From SG8-38 sp041576815 (GTDB lineage Bacteria; Myxococcota_A; Polyangia; Polyangiales; Houyiibacteriaceae), in NCBI GenBank assembly GCA_041576815.1, contig JBFGKE010000013.1:18534-82533 (forward strand): a DNA stretch of 64,000 nucleotides, in the 5' to 3' direction. Numbering within the stretch: position 1 is the stretch's first letter; each line of letters begins with the position of its first letter. The position numbers were made by a program, and so were the translations under genes. Below the pieces are notes generated by a model. It had not been told where the DNA came from, searched no databases, and saw only the letters and a list, made by a program, of their open reading frames with translations. Shown piece by piece: positions 42,315 through 50,739 of this stretch.

Positions 42315-44225
42315 CTAGCGACCCGGGGCGGTGATGAATCTCACGCCGTACGTTTCATCGGGCTGGGCATGGCGGCCGGTCCCTTCTCTCGTCTTCGCAG
42401 AAACTTCGACGCAGAGCTTCCCCGCTTCGACGTTTCGCCAGGGGATGCTCGTCTCGCCTCGTCCGACACCTTTTTCGTCATACTTTCCGCTTCGACCCGT
42501 TCGTCGATCGGCAACCCTGAGAATCAGGTCCACCTCCGCCAGCGCGCTCACTTGTGCAACGACGGCAGCCGCATCGTCTGCTAGGCAAAAAGTATCGACA
42601 TCCCCATCCCAGCCAATCCACGCACGCCGCTCGACTCCGAACGGCAGCGGCTCGGCTTGCTCGAGCGAATCATTCATCTCCCGTTCGAATAGATCATCCT
42701 CGTCGAGAAGCGCCCAGTGCACATAGTACTCGTCCGAAACGTTTTCCGTCGGCAGCTCCCCGGGGTCGCCGCGCTCGCGCACGCGAATCAGATACTTGCC
42801 CGGCTCGAGCGGAACGTTCGGGAGCCGCTCGCCCTGCCCCAGGCCGCGTGATTCGGCGACCAGCATCGGCTCTTCCGTTCCCTCGCGCAGCACCTCGACC
42901 GTCACGTCCATGTTCGGAATCGAGCTCACGTCGATCTCCGCTGCGCGCGTGTCCGGACCCACCTGCTCGATCTCGAAGAGGTCGACGTCCCCGGAATCTT
43001 CGCTGAGCCGCTGGCCTAGGTAGGCCTCCATCTTGGTGTTTTCGGGCAGTGGTGTCGCGTCTTTCGCGAGATGGTTGGGCTCGCTCTCGGACGGACCGCG
43101 CGTGGCGATCTGCCAAGCAGCGATGCCGCCTCCGGCCAGCAGGACGAGGAGCACGAGCCACCACAAGCCGCGCTTGGTCTTGAAGATCGAATCGACGCCA
43201 TCGACGCGACGCGTACCACTTCCCATCGGCGGCCGCCCGACGCTGCTGAGACGCCAATCGCCGGCACCGACCGTCTCCAAATACGCGATCAGGTCTTGCC
43301 TGAGCTCCTCCGCCGTTTGGTAGCGGTGGTCCGGATCTTTTTCCAGGCATCGCATGATGATCTCGTCGGCTTCACCCGGCACCGAAAGCGGTGAGCGCGC
43401 AGAGGGGCGCAGTGGCTGCTCGGACAAGTGCTTGGAGAGGATGCCGACGGGGTTCGGCGCTTCGAACGGAGGCCTCCCCACGACGCACTCGTACATGATC
43501 GCGCCCAACGCATACACATCGCTCCGACCATCGAGCTCCTGGCCTTGGATCTGCTCGGGCGACATGTAGTAGGGGGTGCCGACGATCGTACCGCTACTCG
43601 TCACCTGCGCCTCGACGTTCCCCTCGAAGAGCTTCGCGAGCCCGAAGTCCAGGACTTTGGCCAGCTCGCCGTCCCGCCCCTCGGCGATCACGATGTTTTC
43701 GGGCTTGAGGTCCCGATGCACGATTCCGGCGGCGTGAGCATCCGAAACGGAGCCCGCGACCTGCGCGCACAGGTAGGCCACGCGCCCAAAAGGCATCGGC
43801 CCGTCTTTGTCGAGCACTTTGCCCAGGTCGTCGCCGTCGACGTACTCCATCACGAGATATAGCGACCCAGATTTCGTGCGCCCGAAGTCGAAGACGTGCA
43901 CGGTGTTGGGGTGGTTGAGACGCGAAGCAGATTCGGCTTCGCGATGAAAGCGGGTCACGTTCTCGGGATTTCGCTCCAGCTCGCGGTGCAGTAGCTTGAT
44001 CGCCATCACCTTGCTGATCTGGACGTGCTCGGCGCGATACACCGTCCCCATCGCGCCGCGTCCGATCGGCGCGACGACACGGTAGCGGTCAGCGATGATG
44101 TCACCAGGCTTGGGCAACGGCGGCGTGAGGGACGCCCCGCAAGCGCCGCAGAACTTCGCTTCGGGTGGATTGCTTTCACCGCAAGCGTGACAGAGCGCCG
44201 TGCTGTCTTGGGCGGTATCAGCCAT
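42315..44225 (-). CDS. Membrane Ser/Thr protein kinase with zinc ribbon and PPC-like domains
   Basis: The 636-residue protein has a zinc ribbon (CHACGE and FCGACG, residues 12-29), a Hanks-type kinase domain (47-310) with P-loop IGRGAMGTVY, Lys77, HRDLKPENIV (catalytic Asp172) and DFGLAK, one membrane helix (LWWLVLLVLLAGGGIAAW), and an outer region with two copies of a domain beginning EPNHLAKDATPL and EMNDSLEQAEPL. The latter resemble pre-peptidase C-terminal (PPC) domains. All catalytic residues are present, so it should be active. It likely senses something outside the cytoplasm. It follows a zinc-ribbon gene with an 8-base overlap and abuts queA. Confidence 0.88.
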   Translation of the reverse strand: MADTAQDSTALCHACGESNPPEAKFCGACGASLTPPLPKPGDIIADRYRVVAPIGRGAMGTVYRAEHVQISKVMAIKLLHRELERNPENVTRFHREAESASRLNHPNTVHVFDFGRTKSGSLYLVMEYVDGDDLGKVLDKDGPMPFGRVAYLCAQVAGSVSDAHAAGIVHRDLKPENIVIAEGRDGELAKVLDFGLAKLFEGNVEAQVTSSGTIVGTPYYMSPEQIQGQELDGRSDVYALGAIMYECVVGRPPFEAPNPVGILSKHLSEQPLRPSARSPLSVPGEADEIIMRCLEKDPDHRYQTAEELRQDLIAYLETVGAGDWRLSSVGRPPMGSGTRRVDGVDSIFKTKRGLWWLVLLVLLAGGGIAAWQIATRGPSESEPNHLAKDATPLPENTKMEAYLGQRLSEDSGDVDLFEIEQVGPDTRAAEIDVSSIPNMDVTVEVLREGTEEPMLVAESRGLGQGERLPNVPLEPGKYLIRVRERGDPGELPTENVSDEYYVHWALLDEDDLFEREMNDSLEQAEPLPFGVERRAWIGWDGDVDTFCLADDAAAVVAQVSALAEVDLILRVADRRTGRSGKYDEKGVGRGETSIPWRNVEAGKLCVEVSAKTREGTGRHAQPDETYGVRFITAPGR

Positions 44226-44838
44226 TCGCCGTCAGGAAGCGGTAGCCGAGCCAAGCCGCCGCCAACAGAACCATCACGCCGAGAACGCGAAGCGCCTTGA
44301 GGCGGCGCTGCGTCACCGAGAGGGGCTCGTTCGAGCTGTCGTAGCGGACGCGCGCGCGTGCGCGATGACTCTGACTCTGGCCCTGCGGCGGGGGCCCCGA
44401 CGACGCGACAGGAGGCGCGCTCGGCTCGCGCTCGGCGGGCTCTTCGGGCGCGGCAGCATCAGGCCCTGCTGGAGCCTCGAGCTGTGGCATGCCGAGCATG
44501 GTTTTCTGAGGCGTGCGCGCGGGGACACGTCGCGGGCGGGATGGCCGCGGTGCTGGCGAAGGAGGCTCGGGCTCGCTCGGAGCACGTTCATTGCCGGGAG
44601 CCGCCTGGGATCCGCCCGGTGGTGTGAGGGACGGCATACCAAGAACGGTGTGCTTGCGAATCCGCTGATGCGACGACGCCCGGCTGGGCGTCTCCTCGCG
44701 CCCGGGGTCCGGCTCTTCATGCACGCGAATGCGGGACTGATCGAGGCGTTCAGGAACGCGGTCACGCATGGCGTAGCCACACTTGCCGCAGAACGCGTCA
44801 TCCGACGGAACTTCGGCTGCACATTGAGGACAATCCAT
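44218..44838 (-). CDS. Zinc-ribbon single-pass membrane protein with LGMP motifs
   Basis: The 206-residue product has an N-terminal zinc ribbon (CPQCAAEV and FCGKCGYAM), a long proline- and charge-rich linker, and one C-terminal membrane helix (ALRVLGVMVLLAAAWLGYRF). Two matching short motifs occur in the linker, HTVLGMPSL and KTMLGMPQL, about 60 residues apart. They may be docking or phosphorylation sites for the neighbouring kinase, but this is inference. The zinc ribbon resembles that of the kinase encoded downstream with an 8-base overlap. ATG 44838 begins MDCPQC and is preferred to the upstream 44889 start. Confidence 0.72.
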   Translation of the reverse strand: MDCPQCAAEVPSDDAFCGKCGYAMRDRVPERLDQSRIRVHEEPDPGREETPSRASSHQRIRKHTVLGMPSLTPPGGSQAAPGNERAPSEPEPPSPAPRPSRPRRVPARTPQKTMLGMPQLEAPAGPDAAAPEEPAEREPSAPPVASSGPPPQGQSQSHRARARVRYDSSNEPLSVTQRRLKALRVLGVMVLLAAAWLGYRFLTANG

Positions 44839-44889
44839 GAGGCGCTCGTACCGTAACAGAATTCGCCTCGGGGGGCCTCGCAGCTGCAA

Positions 44890-45696
44890 TCAGCGCGGAA
44901 TCCCCATGACGTCGGCCATGTCGTAGAGCCCCGCGGGGCGACCGACCACCCAGTGCGCCACACGGACTGCCCCGCGCGCGAAGATCGAACGATCGGTCGC
45001 GCGATGCGTGAGCTCGATGCGCTCGCCCTCCCCGACCAAGTACAGCGTATGCTCGCCGACGACGTCACCACCTCGAAGCGCCATGATGCCGACCTCATCG
45101 TTCGGACGTTGGCCCACGTGGCCGCTTCGGCCGTGCGTGACGACGCGTTCTGGGTCGAGGTGCTTGGCCCGGGCGACCACCTCACCCAACCGAACCGCGG
45201 TGCCACTGGGCGAATCGACCTTGTGACGGTGATGGATTTCGACGATCTCGGCGTCGAAGGCTGGACCGAGGAGCTCGGTAGCACGCGCCGCCAGGAAATA
45301 GAGCGCGTTCACCCCTTGGCTGTAATTGGGCGCAAACACCACGGGAATGATCTCGGCAGCCCGCTCGAGGCCGGCACGCGTCGTCGCATCGAGGCCCGTG
45401 GTGCCGATCACCATCGGAATGTGCTGCGCAGCGCACATCGGAAGCAGCTTTGCGGTCGCCGACGCAATGCTGAAGTCGATGACCACCTCGACGTTGCCGA
45501 GGAACTCCTCCACGTCGGAGGTGATCCGGACCCCGGACGGCTCACCGCCGATCAGTGCGCCCAAGTCTCGACCGACCTCGGCGCAGTCCTCGTGGTCCAT
45601 CGCTGCAACGAGGTTGGCGTCCAGGTCTTCGGCAAGCACCATCGCGATGCTTTGCCCCATGCGACCGGCGGCACCGTGTATCGCAACCTGCACCAT
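44890..45696 (-). CDS. dapB: 4-hydroxy-tetrahydrodipicolinate reductase
   Basis: The enzyme reduces 4-hydroxy-tetrahydrodipicolinate with NAD(P)H on the way to lysine and diaminopimelate. The 268-residue protein has the nucleotide-binding VAIHGAAGRMGQSIAMVL, FSIASATAKLLP, the active-site EIHHRHKVDSPSGTA and the closing TLYLVGEGERIELTHRATDR. The length is typical. dapA lies 4 kb away; the two are not in one operon. The gene is downstream of tyrA on the same strand. Confidence 0.94.
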   Translation of the reverse strand: MVQVAIHGAAGRMGQSIAMVLAEDLDANLVAAMDHEDCAEVGRDLGALIGGEPSGVRITSDVEEFLGNVEVVIDFSIASATAKLLPMCAAQHIPMVIGTTGLDATTRAGLERAAEIIPVVFAPNYSQGVNALYFLAARATELLGPAFDAEIVEIHHRHKVDSPSGTAVRLGEVVARAKHLDPERVVTHGRSGHVGQRPNDEVGIMALRGGDVVGEHTLYLVGEGERIELTHRATDRSIFARGAVRVAHWVVGRPAGLYDMADVMGIPR

Positions 45697-45741
45697 GGCC
45701 AGGGCATCGCAGATGCGGACAGCACCGTCAATGACCGCGGG

Positions 45742-46902
45742 CTACGGAGAGGAGCGGCCGGCGCTGAGCTCCACCAAGCGATCGATGAGGAAGCCACTCT
45801 GCTCGAGCGCCTCCTCGGTGAAGTCGCCGAAAAACGCGCGCACGTCGTCGAAGAGCGCGTCGAACGCGGCTTGGTCGCCGTTGGCGAGGATCGCAGCCAG
45901 GTCGGCGGCGGCCTGACGGAAGATCGAGATCACGCGCTGCGAGTCGGGGTTGAGCATCTCGATCGGGCCGTAGAGGTCTGGAGACTGCGCGAAATGGCGC
46001 CCAGTCACGTAGGCCTCGAGGAGATAGGCCGGCGAGGTGAACCGGAGCGTTTCCTCGAGCGGCACGCCCGTGCGGCTCAGCGCGAGCCCCAGCACCTGCG
46101 TCTTGAAGTGATGCAAGACCTGCACGATCGCCATCATCGAATCGTGATTTTCCGGCGTGGCTTCGGTGATCAACAGGCCTCGCGCGGTAAACATCTGCCG
46201 TGCCCAGTCGAGCCAGCCGTCCCCGCGGCCCGGACAGATGACGATGCGCTGCCCCTGAAAGGTGTTCACGCCGGGGCCGAACATCGGGTGGGTGCCGAGC
46301 ACGCTCGCCTCGGTGGAGCCGAGCATGGCCTGCATGGGATCTGTCTTGATCGACGTCACATCCATCATCAGCGCATCTTTTCGAACCAGCGGCCCGACCT
46401 GCTCGATGACGGCGCGCGTCTCTCGAATTGGCACGCTGATGACGACGACATCGGCGGTGCGTGCCACGTCGGCTGGCCGAAGCTCGGTTCGCAGGTCTGC
46501 GCTTTGGACCTCGTGCCCTAGATCGGTGAACAGGGTCGTGAGCGAGCCGCCCATGCCGCCCTCGCCTCCGATGATCGCGACCGTCTTCACCTCGACGTCG
46601 GGTGGGACCTCTGCCCGGAGCGCCGCCTGACGTTCGCGGCTCATCAACATCAACTGGCGCCAAACCGACTCGATGCTTTCGCCGGGAAGACCCAGCCCCT
46701 CGGCGCGCGCGCAGCGATCGTCGAGCACTCGCCGTTCCCGCGCCAGATCGCGTATGCGGACACGCTCTTCGCGCTTCGTGGCAGCGATGTCGGCGACGAT
46801 CTCCATCCTGCGCGCCAGCAGCTCGAGCAGCTCGTGATCGAGCGCATCGAGCGCCTTTCGCAGCCCGAAAAGCGGGCCGTCGTCTGGATTGGGGTCGCTC
46901 AT
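45742..46902 (-). CDS. tyrA: Bifunctional chorismate mutase/prephenate dehydrogenase (T-protein)
   Basis: The protein converts chorismate to prephenate and then to 4-hydroxyphenylpyruvate, the tyrosine branch. The 386 residues contain an AroQ-type chorismate mutase domain (LRKALDALDHELLELLARRM, about 12-90) and an NAD-binding dehydrogenase domain (VAIIGGEGGMGGSLTTLF; THPMFGP; QVLHHFKTQVLGLAL). This fused arrangement is as in E. coli TyrA. ATG 46902 is divergent from the symporter gene; the spacer holds its promoter. Confidence 0.92.
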   Translation of the reverse strand: MSDPNPDDGPLFGLRKALDALDHELLELLARRMEIVADIAATKREERVRIRDLARERRVLDDRCARAEGLGLPGESIESVWRQLMLMSRERQAALRAEVPPDVEVKTVAIIGGEGGMGGSLTTLFTDLGHEVQSADLRTELRPADVARTADVVVISVPIRETRAVIEQVGPLVRKDALMMDVTSIKTDPMQAMLGSTEASVLGTHPMFGPGVNTFQGQRIVICPGRGDGWLDWARQMFTARGLLITEATPENHDSMMAIVQVLHHFKTQVLGLALSRTGVPLEETLRFTSPAYLLEAYVTGRHFAQSPDLYGPIEMLNPDSQRVISIFRQAAADLAAILANGDQAAFDALFDDVRAFFGDFTEEALEQSGFLIDRLVELSAGRSSP

Positions 46903-46910
46903 GGGTTGGT

Positions 46911-46939
46911 TTTACATCGAAGAGACGCGTCCGCATAAT
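46911..46939 (+). promoter_or_regulatory. Candidate sigma-70 promoter for the symporter gene
   Basis: TTTACA (46911-46916), 17 bases, CATAAT (46934-46939) is a good -35/-10 pair reading toward the symporter gene. The GTG start at 46948 is 9 bases after the -10, so the transcript could be leaderless or the true start could lie a little further in. The element sits in the 45-base divergent gap with tyrA. Confidence 0.4.
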
Positions 46940-46947
46940 GCGCGCCC

Positions 46948-48210
46948 GTGAGACGCCTGCAACTCCACCATTGGATACTGATCGCGATGGCTTTGGGCGC
47001 GGCGCTCGGGCTCGGGCTCAACTGGGCCGGCATCGAGGGCCTGGTCGAAGCGGAAAACGTCGCCAGAGTCGCAGCAGTCGGCAAGGCGATCGGCGACCTC
47101 TTTCTCCGACTTCTGCAGATGTTGGTGGTGCCGCTGATCGTGTCGTCGCTGGTGACGGGGGTGACCGGCATGGGCGACCTGCGCACCCTCGGCTCGATTG
47201 GGGGAAAGACGATCGCGTTTTACCTGACGACCAGCTTCTTGGCGATCATCACGGGAATCGCGGTCGTGAATCTGATTCGCCCCGGCGCCGGGGCAGAGCT
47301 CGCCATGCTCGAGGAAGGTGCGGTGGGTCACGCCCCGCTCGCCGAGAGCCCGAGCGGTGTCGGCGTCGTGCTGTGGCGGCAGCTCGAAAGCTTGATTCCG
47401 AAAAACCCGCTCGCGGCCGCGAGTGAAGGCGACATGCTGCCGGTGATCTTCTTTTCGCTTCTGCTCGGCGTGTTCATCGGGCTGTCGGAGCATCGGGAGG
47501 GCTCGAAGGACGCCGGAGTCGTGCGGCGCTTCTTTTCCGGGCTCTTCGACGTCATGATGCAGATGACGCTGTTCGTCGTGAAGTTCGCCCCAATCGGCGT
47601 GTTTGGCTTCACCCTGTACGCAGCCGCAGGCAAGGGGCCAGCCGCGTTTCGAGTCTTGGGCTGGTACGTGGTTGCGGTGTTCCTCGCGCTCGTGATTCAC
47701 GCGACGGTGACGCTTCCCGTCATCCTGCGGCTCGGCTCCGGCCGCTCTCCGATCGACTACGCCCGCAAGCTCACGACGGCGCTAGTCACGGCATTCAGCA
47801 CGGCGTCCAGCAACGGGACGCTGCCCCTCACGATGCAAAACGCGGAAGACGCCGGCGTGAGGCCGCACGTCACCTCGTTCGTGTTGCCGCTCGGCGCGAC
47901 GATCAACATGGACGGCACGGCGCTCTACGAAGCGGTCGCGGTGCTGTTCATCGCCCAGGTGTACGGGATCGACCTGACTTTCGCACAGCAGGGAGTGGTC
48001 GCCCTGACGGCTCTTCTTGCCAGCATCGGGGCCGCCGGCATCCCCCACGCGGGCATGGTGATGATGGTCGTCGTGCTCAACGCCGTCGGCCTCCCCACGA
48101 GCGCGGTCGCCCTCATCCTCGCCGTCGACCGCATCCTCGACATGTGCCGAACCACCGTCAACGTCTGGTCCGACTCGATCGCCGCCGCAGTGATCGACGC
48201 CAACGAATGA
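46948..48210 (+). CDS. Dicarboxylate/amino acid:cation symporter
   Basis: The 420-residue membrane protein belongs to the GltP/DctA family, which uses Na+ or H+ gradients to import glutamate, aspartate or C4-dicarboxylates. Key motifs are LLQMLVVPLIVSSLV, TAFSTASSNGTLPLTM (the serine-rich re-entrant hairpin), LPLGATINMDGTALYE and DRILDMCRTTVNVWSD, the transport site region. Eight helices and two hairpins are expected. The substrate cannot be fixed from sequence. The start is GTG at 46948. Confidence 0.9.
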   Translation: MRRLQLHHWILIAMALGAALGLGLNWAGIEGLVEAENVARVAAVGKAIGDLFLRLLQMLVVPLIVSSLVTGVTGMGDLRTLGSIGGKTIAFYLTTSFLAIITGIAVVNLIRPGAGAELAMLEEGAVGHAPLAESPSGVGVVLWRQLESLIPKNPLAAASEGDMLPVIFFSLLLGVFIGLSEHREGSKDAGVVRRFFSGLFDVMMQMTLFVVKFAPIGVFGFTLYAAAGKGPAAFRVLGWYVVAVFLALVIHATVTLPVILRLGSGRSPIDYARKLTTALVTAFSTASSNGTLPLTMQNAEDAGVRPHVTSFVLPLGATINMDGTALYEAVAVLFIAQVYGIDLTFAQQGVVALTALLASIGAAGIPHAGMVMMVVVLNAVGLPTSAVALILAVDRILDMCRTTVNVWSDSIAAAVIDANE

Positions 48211-48257
48211 ACGGGGTTTGGTTACACCGCCCGCCCACCCCCACCGGCAACAGCACT

Positions 48258-49310
48258 TCACTGACTCTGCTCATCGCGCTGCCTCTCCGCGACTCCCCTC
48301 GCGAGACGGCTTGGCAGCAGCGGGCCCTCGTAGATGAAAGCGGTATAGAGCTGTACGAGCGTGGCGCCGGCTTGCAGGCGCTCCCATGCTTGGTCCGCGG
48401 TCTCGATGCCGCCAACCGAGATCAGCGTGAGCCTATCGCCGACGCGATTCTTCAGCCGTGTGAGAACGTCGAGCGCGCGGTCGTGAATCGGGGGGCCGCT
48501 CAATCCGCCAGGGCCGCAGCGCTCGACGTCGGCGGCATCGCTCTCCAGACCGTCCCGCGCGACCGTCGTATTCGTGGCGACGATGCCATCGAGCCGGAGC
48601 TCGAGCGCCAGCTCGGCGACGGCGTCGATGTCCGCATCGGCCAGATCCGGCGCGATCTTCACCAATAGTGGCACGCCGGGGCCCGCCGACGCTTCATTAA
48701 GTGCTTCACGAACTGCAAGCAGCAAGGGACGAAGCCGATTGACTGCCTGGAGGTCTCGCAGCCCGGGCGTGTTGGGCGAGCTGACGTTGACCACGACGTA
48801 GTCCGCGTGGGCCGCGACGCGCTTCGCACTCGCGCCGTAGTCTTCGATCGCCAGGCTATCCGGCACGGCTTTCGTCTTGCCGATGTTGACCCCGACGATC
48901 GTTCGCCGCGGCTTCGCCAACCGCGGAACGGCGTCCGCGGAGCCGCGGTTGTTGAAACCCATGCGGTTGACGAGCGCACGATCCTTGGGAAGCCGAAAGA
49001 GCCTAGGCCTCGGGTTGCCAGGCTGCGGCTCTCCGGTGAGCGTCCCTACCTCGACGAACCCGAACCCGAGCGCACCAAGTGCTTCGTACCCGAGCGCGTC
49101 CTTGTCGAAGCCAGCCGCCAAACCGATCGGATTGGGGAGCTCGAGCCCGAGCGCGTGAATCGGCGGTGTGTCCGATCGATGAAACCAAAGACGCATCAAG
49201 GCCTTCACACCCGGAATCGCGGCAAGCAGCCGCAGCGCCCCGAATCCGACATGGTGCGCAGTCTCCGCAGGCAGCAGGTAGAGCAGCGGTCGAATCAGCG
49301 CTCGGTACAC
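48258..49310 (-). CDS. pyrD: Dihydroorotate dehydrogenase (quinone), class 2
   Basis: The membrane-associated flavoenzyme oxidises dihydroorotate to orotate with quinone, the fourth step of pyrimidine synthesis. The 350-residue protein has an N-terminal amphipathic helical region (YRALIRPLLYLLPAETAHH), PIGLAAGFDKDALGYEALGALGFGFVEVGTLT, NRMGFNNRG, the catalytic NVSSPNTPGLR and SVGGIETADQAW. GTG 49310 starts directly before the membrane-binding helix. The gene follows dapA by 7 bases. Confidence 0.93.
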   Translation of the reverse strand: MYRALIRPLLYLLPAETAHHVGFGALRLLAAIPGVKALMRLWFHRSDTPPIHALGLELPNPIGLAAGFDKDALGYEALGALGFGFVEVGTLTGEPQPGNPRPRLFRLPKDRALVNRMGFNNRGSADAVPRLAKPRRTIVGVNIGKTKAVPDSLAIEDYGASAKRVAAHADYVVVNVSSPNTPGLRDLQAVNRLRPLLLAVREALNEASAGPGVPLLVKIAPDLADADIDAVAELALELRLDGIVATNTTVARDGLESDAADVERCGPGGLSGPPIHDRALDVLTRLKNRVGDRLTLISVGGIETADQAWERLQAGATLVQLYTAFIYEGPLLPSRLARGVAERQRDEQSQ

Positions 49311-49317
49311 GATCTTC

Positions 49318-50379
49318 TCAGCGCGCGAGCGACGACCAGGCCGCGTCGTCTGCAAGACGCTGGTCGATGCGAACGCCAAACGCCTCCTCGATCGGACCGA
49401 GAATCCCCGGGTCCGCCGCATGTGTCTCGCGAAGCGCGTCCCTGCACTGCGCGACGCCCGCGGTGCTCATGCGCCCGAGCGGCGGTCGCTTGGGGGACGG
49501 AATCATACCGAGCCCCGCCATCATGGTTTTCACCGGCACCGGATTGCGGTACCGGTCGACGACCTCGACGCTCTGGCCGTTCGGCAGCGTTCGCACGGCT
49601 GGCACCGAGCACGTGACGAGCTGCAGAACCGGTGCGAGGGCCTGGCTTAGGCGTTCGGTTTCCTCGATGTCCCCTGCCGACTGTGCCCGGACGAGGCCGC
49701 CAATCGTGCCGGGAACGAGGTTTGACATCACACTCACCACGCCCCCCGCGCGTATCTGCTCGTCGCGCATCATCGGAAGCGTGAGGTCGTCGTCCCCGGA
49801 CAGAATGCTGAGAGCAGGCCCCGCAAGCTTGCGGTCGAGCCGCATGCGATCGAGGTCGCCCGTGGCTTCTTTGACTGCGGGCACGCGCTGCGGGTCGTTC
49901 AGGTGCAAAATCGCGAGGTCGGCGGCACTCAGGGCACATCCGCTTCGCCCGGGAATCACGTACGGCACGATCGGAACGTCCGCCACGTTTTCGAGGATGC
50001 GCTCGTAGTACTCGGTGCGAAGCTCGAGGCTCGAAGGACAGTTGTAGTAGCAATCGACCAGGAGCACCGCTGTCGCACCAACCTCTTTGGCTTGGGTGGT
50101 CGCGCGCACGGCTTCTTGTGTGTTGTTGCTGCCCGCCCCCGCCAAGACTCCGGCCCGCCCCTCGACGGCGCGGATGGTCGCATCGATGACGGCATCGTGC
50201 TCCTGCCACGAGAGCGTCGGTGACTCGCCGGTGGTGCCGCATGGGAGCACGCCGTCGACCCCCTCTTGCACCTGGAACTCGATGAGCCGGCGCAGTGCGT
50301 CGTAGTCGACCTGCAGGTCGGGGGAAAACGGTGTCACCAGCGCAGTCCAGACACCATGGGGTCGAAAAGGCCCACCCAT
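49318..50379 (-). CDS. dapA: Dihydrodipicolinate synthase/N-acetylneuraminate lyase-family protein, DapA-like
   Basis: The protein condenses pyruvate with aspartate semialdehyde if it is a true DapA. The 353-residue TIM barrel has GVWTALVTPFSPDLQVDYDALRR split into its usual segments, CGTTGESPTLS, Tyr140 in PYVIPGRSG and the Schiff-base Lys170 in AVKEATGD. At 353 residues it is longer than E. coli DapA (292), with an extended C-terminus. Aldolases of the same family with other substrates are possible, but dapB in the same region favours lysine synthesis. Confidence 0.82.
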   Translation of the reverse strand: MGGPFRPHGVWTALVTPFSPDLQVDYDALRRLIEFQVQEGVDGVLPCGTTGESPTLSWQEHDAVIDATIRAVEGRAGVLAGAGSNNTQEAVRATTQAKEVGATAVLLVDCYYNCPSSLELRTEYYERILENVADVPIVPYVIPGRSGCALSAADLAILHLNDPQRVPAVKEATGDLDRMRLDRKLAGPALSILSGDDDLTLPMMRDEQIRAGGVVSVMSNLVPGTIGGLVRAQSAGDIEETERLSQALAPVLQLVTCSVPAVRTLPNGQSVEVVDRYRNPVPVKTMMAGLGMIPSPKRPPLGRMSTAGVAQCRDALRETHAADPGILGPIEEAFGVRIDQRLADDAAWSSLAR

Positions 50380-50487
50380 GGCTGGACCTTAGCCTTTTTC
50401 GTGTGAAAGGGAAGCAGGGAGTGCCGTCGCGGGTGCTCATTGCGCCGCGGCAGGATTCCCCAATGCTTCAGCCAAAGGAGCACAAGG

Positions 50488-50739
50488 ATGGGGATCATTT
50501 CCTGGATCGTGTTCGGCTTGCTAGCCGGCATTCTCGCCAAGTTCGTCATGCCGGGCGATGACGGCGGAGGGTTCATCAAGACGACGCTGCTCGGCGTCGC
50601 GGGCGCGGTCGTGGGCGGCTTCATCGGAACGCGAATCGGGTTCGGCGACGTCACCGGCTTCAACCTTCGCAGCTTCGCCATCGCAATTGCGGGTGCGCTG
50701 CTGGTGCTGTGGGCGTACAGGAAAATCAGGAAGAGCTGA
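50488..50739 (+). CDS. GlsB/YeaQ/YmgE family membrane protein
   Basis: The 83-residue protein has three membrane helices (ISWIVFGLLAGILAKFV; TLLGVAGAVVGGFIGTRI; FAIAIAGALLVLWAY) and begins MGIISWIVFGLLAG, typical of the transglycosylase-associated/GlsB family induced in stress. Its biochemical role is unknown. ATG 50488 has AAGGAG at 50475-50480, a good ribosome binding site. The last 14 bases overlap the convergent antiporter gene. Confidence 0.85.
   Translation: MGIISWIVFGLLAGILAKFVMPGDDGGGFIKTTLLGVAGAVVGGFIGTRIGFGDVTGFNLRSFAIAIAGALLVLWAYRKIRKS

Noticed and set aside
48211..48257. ACGGGGTTTGGTTACACC after the symporter gene as another dispersed repeat
   Set aside because: Only the first few bases agree with the repeat at 28448; too weak to call.
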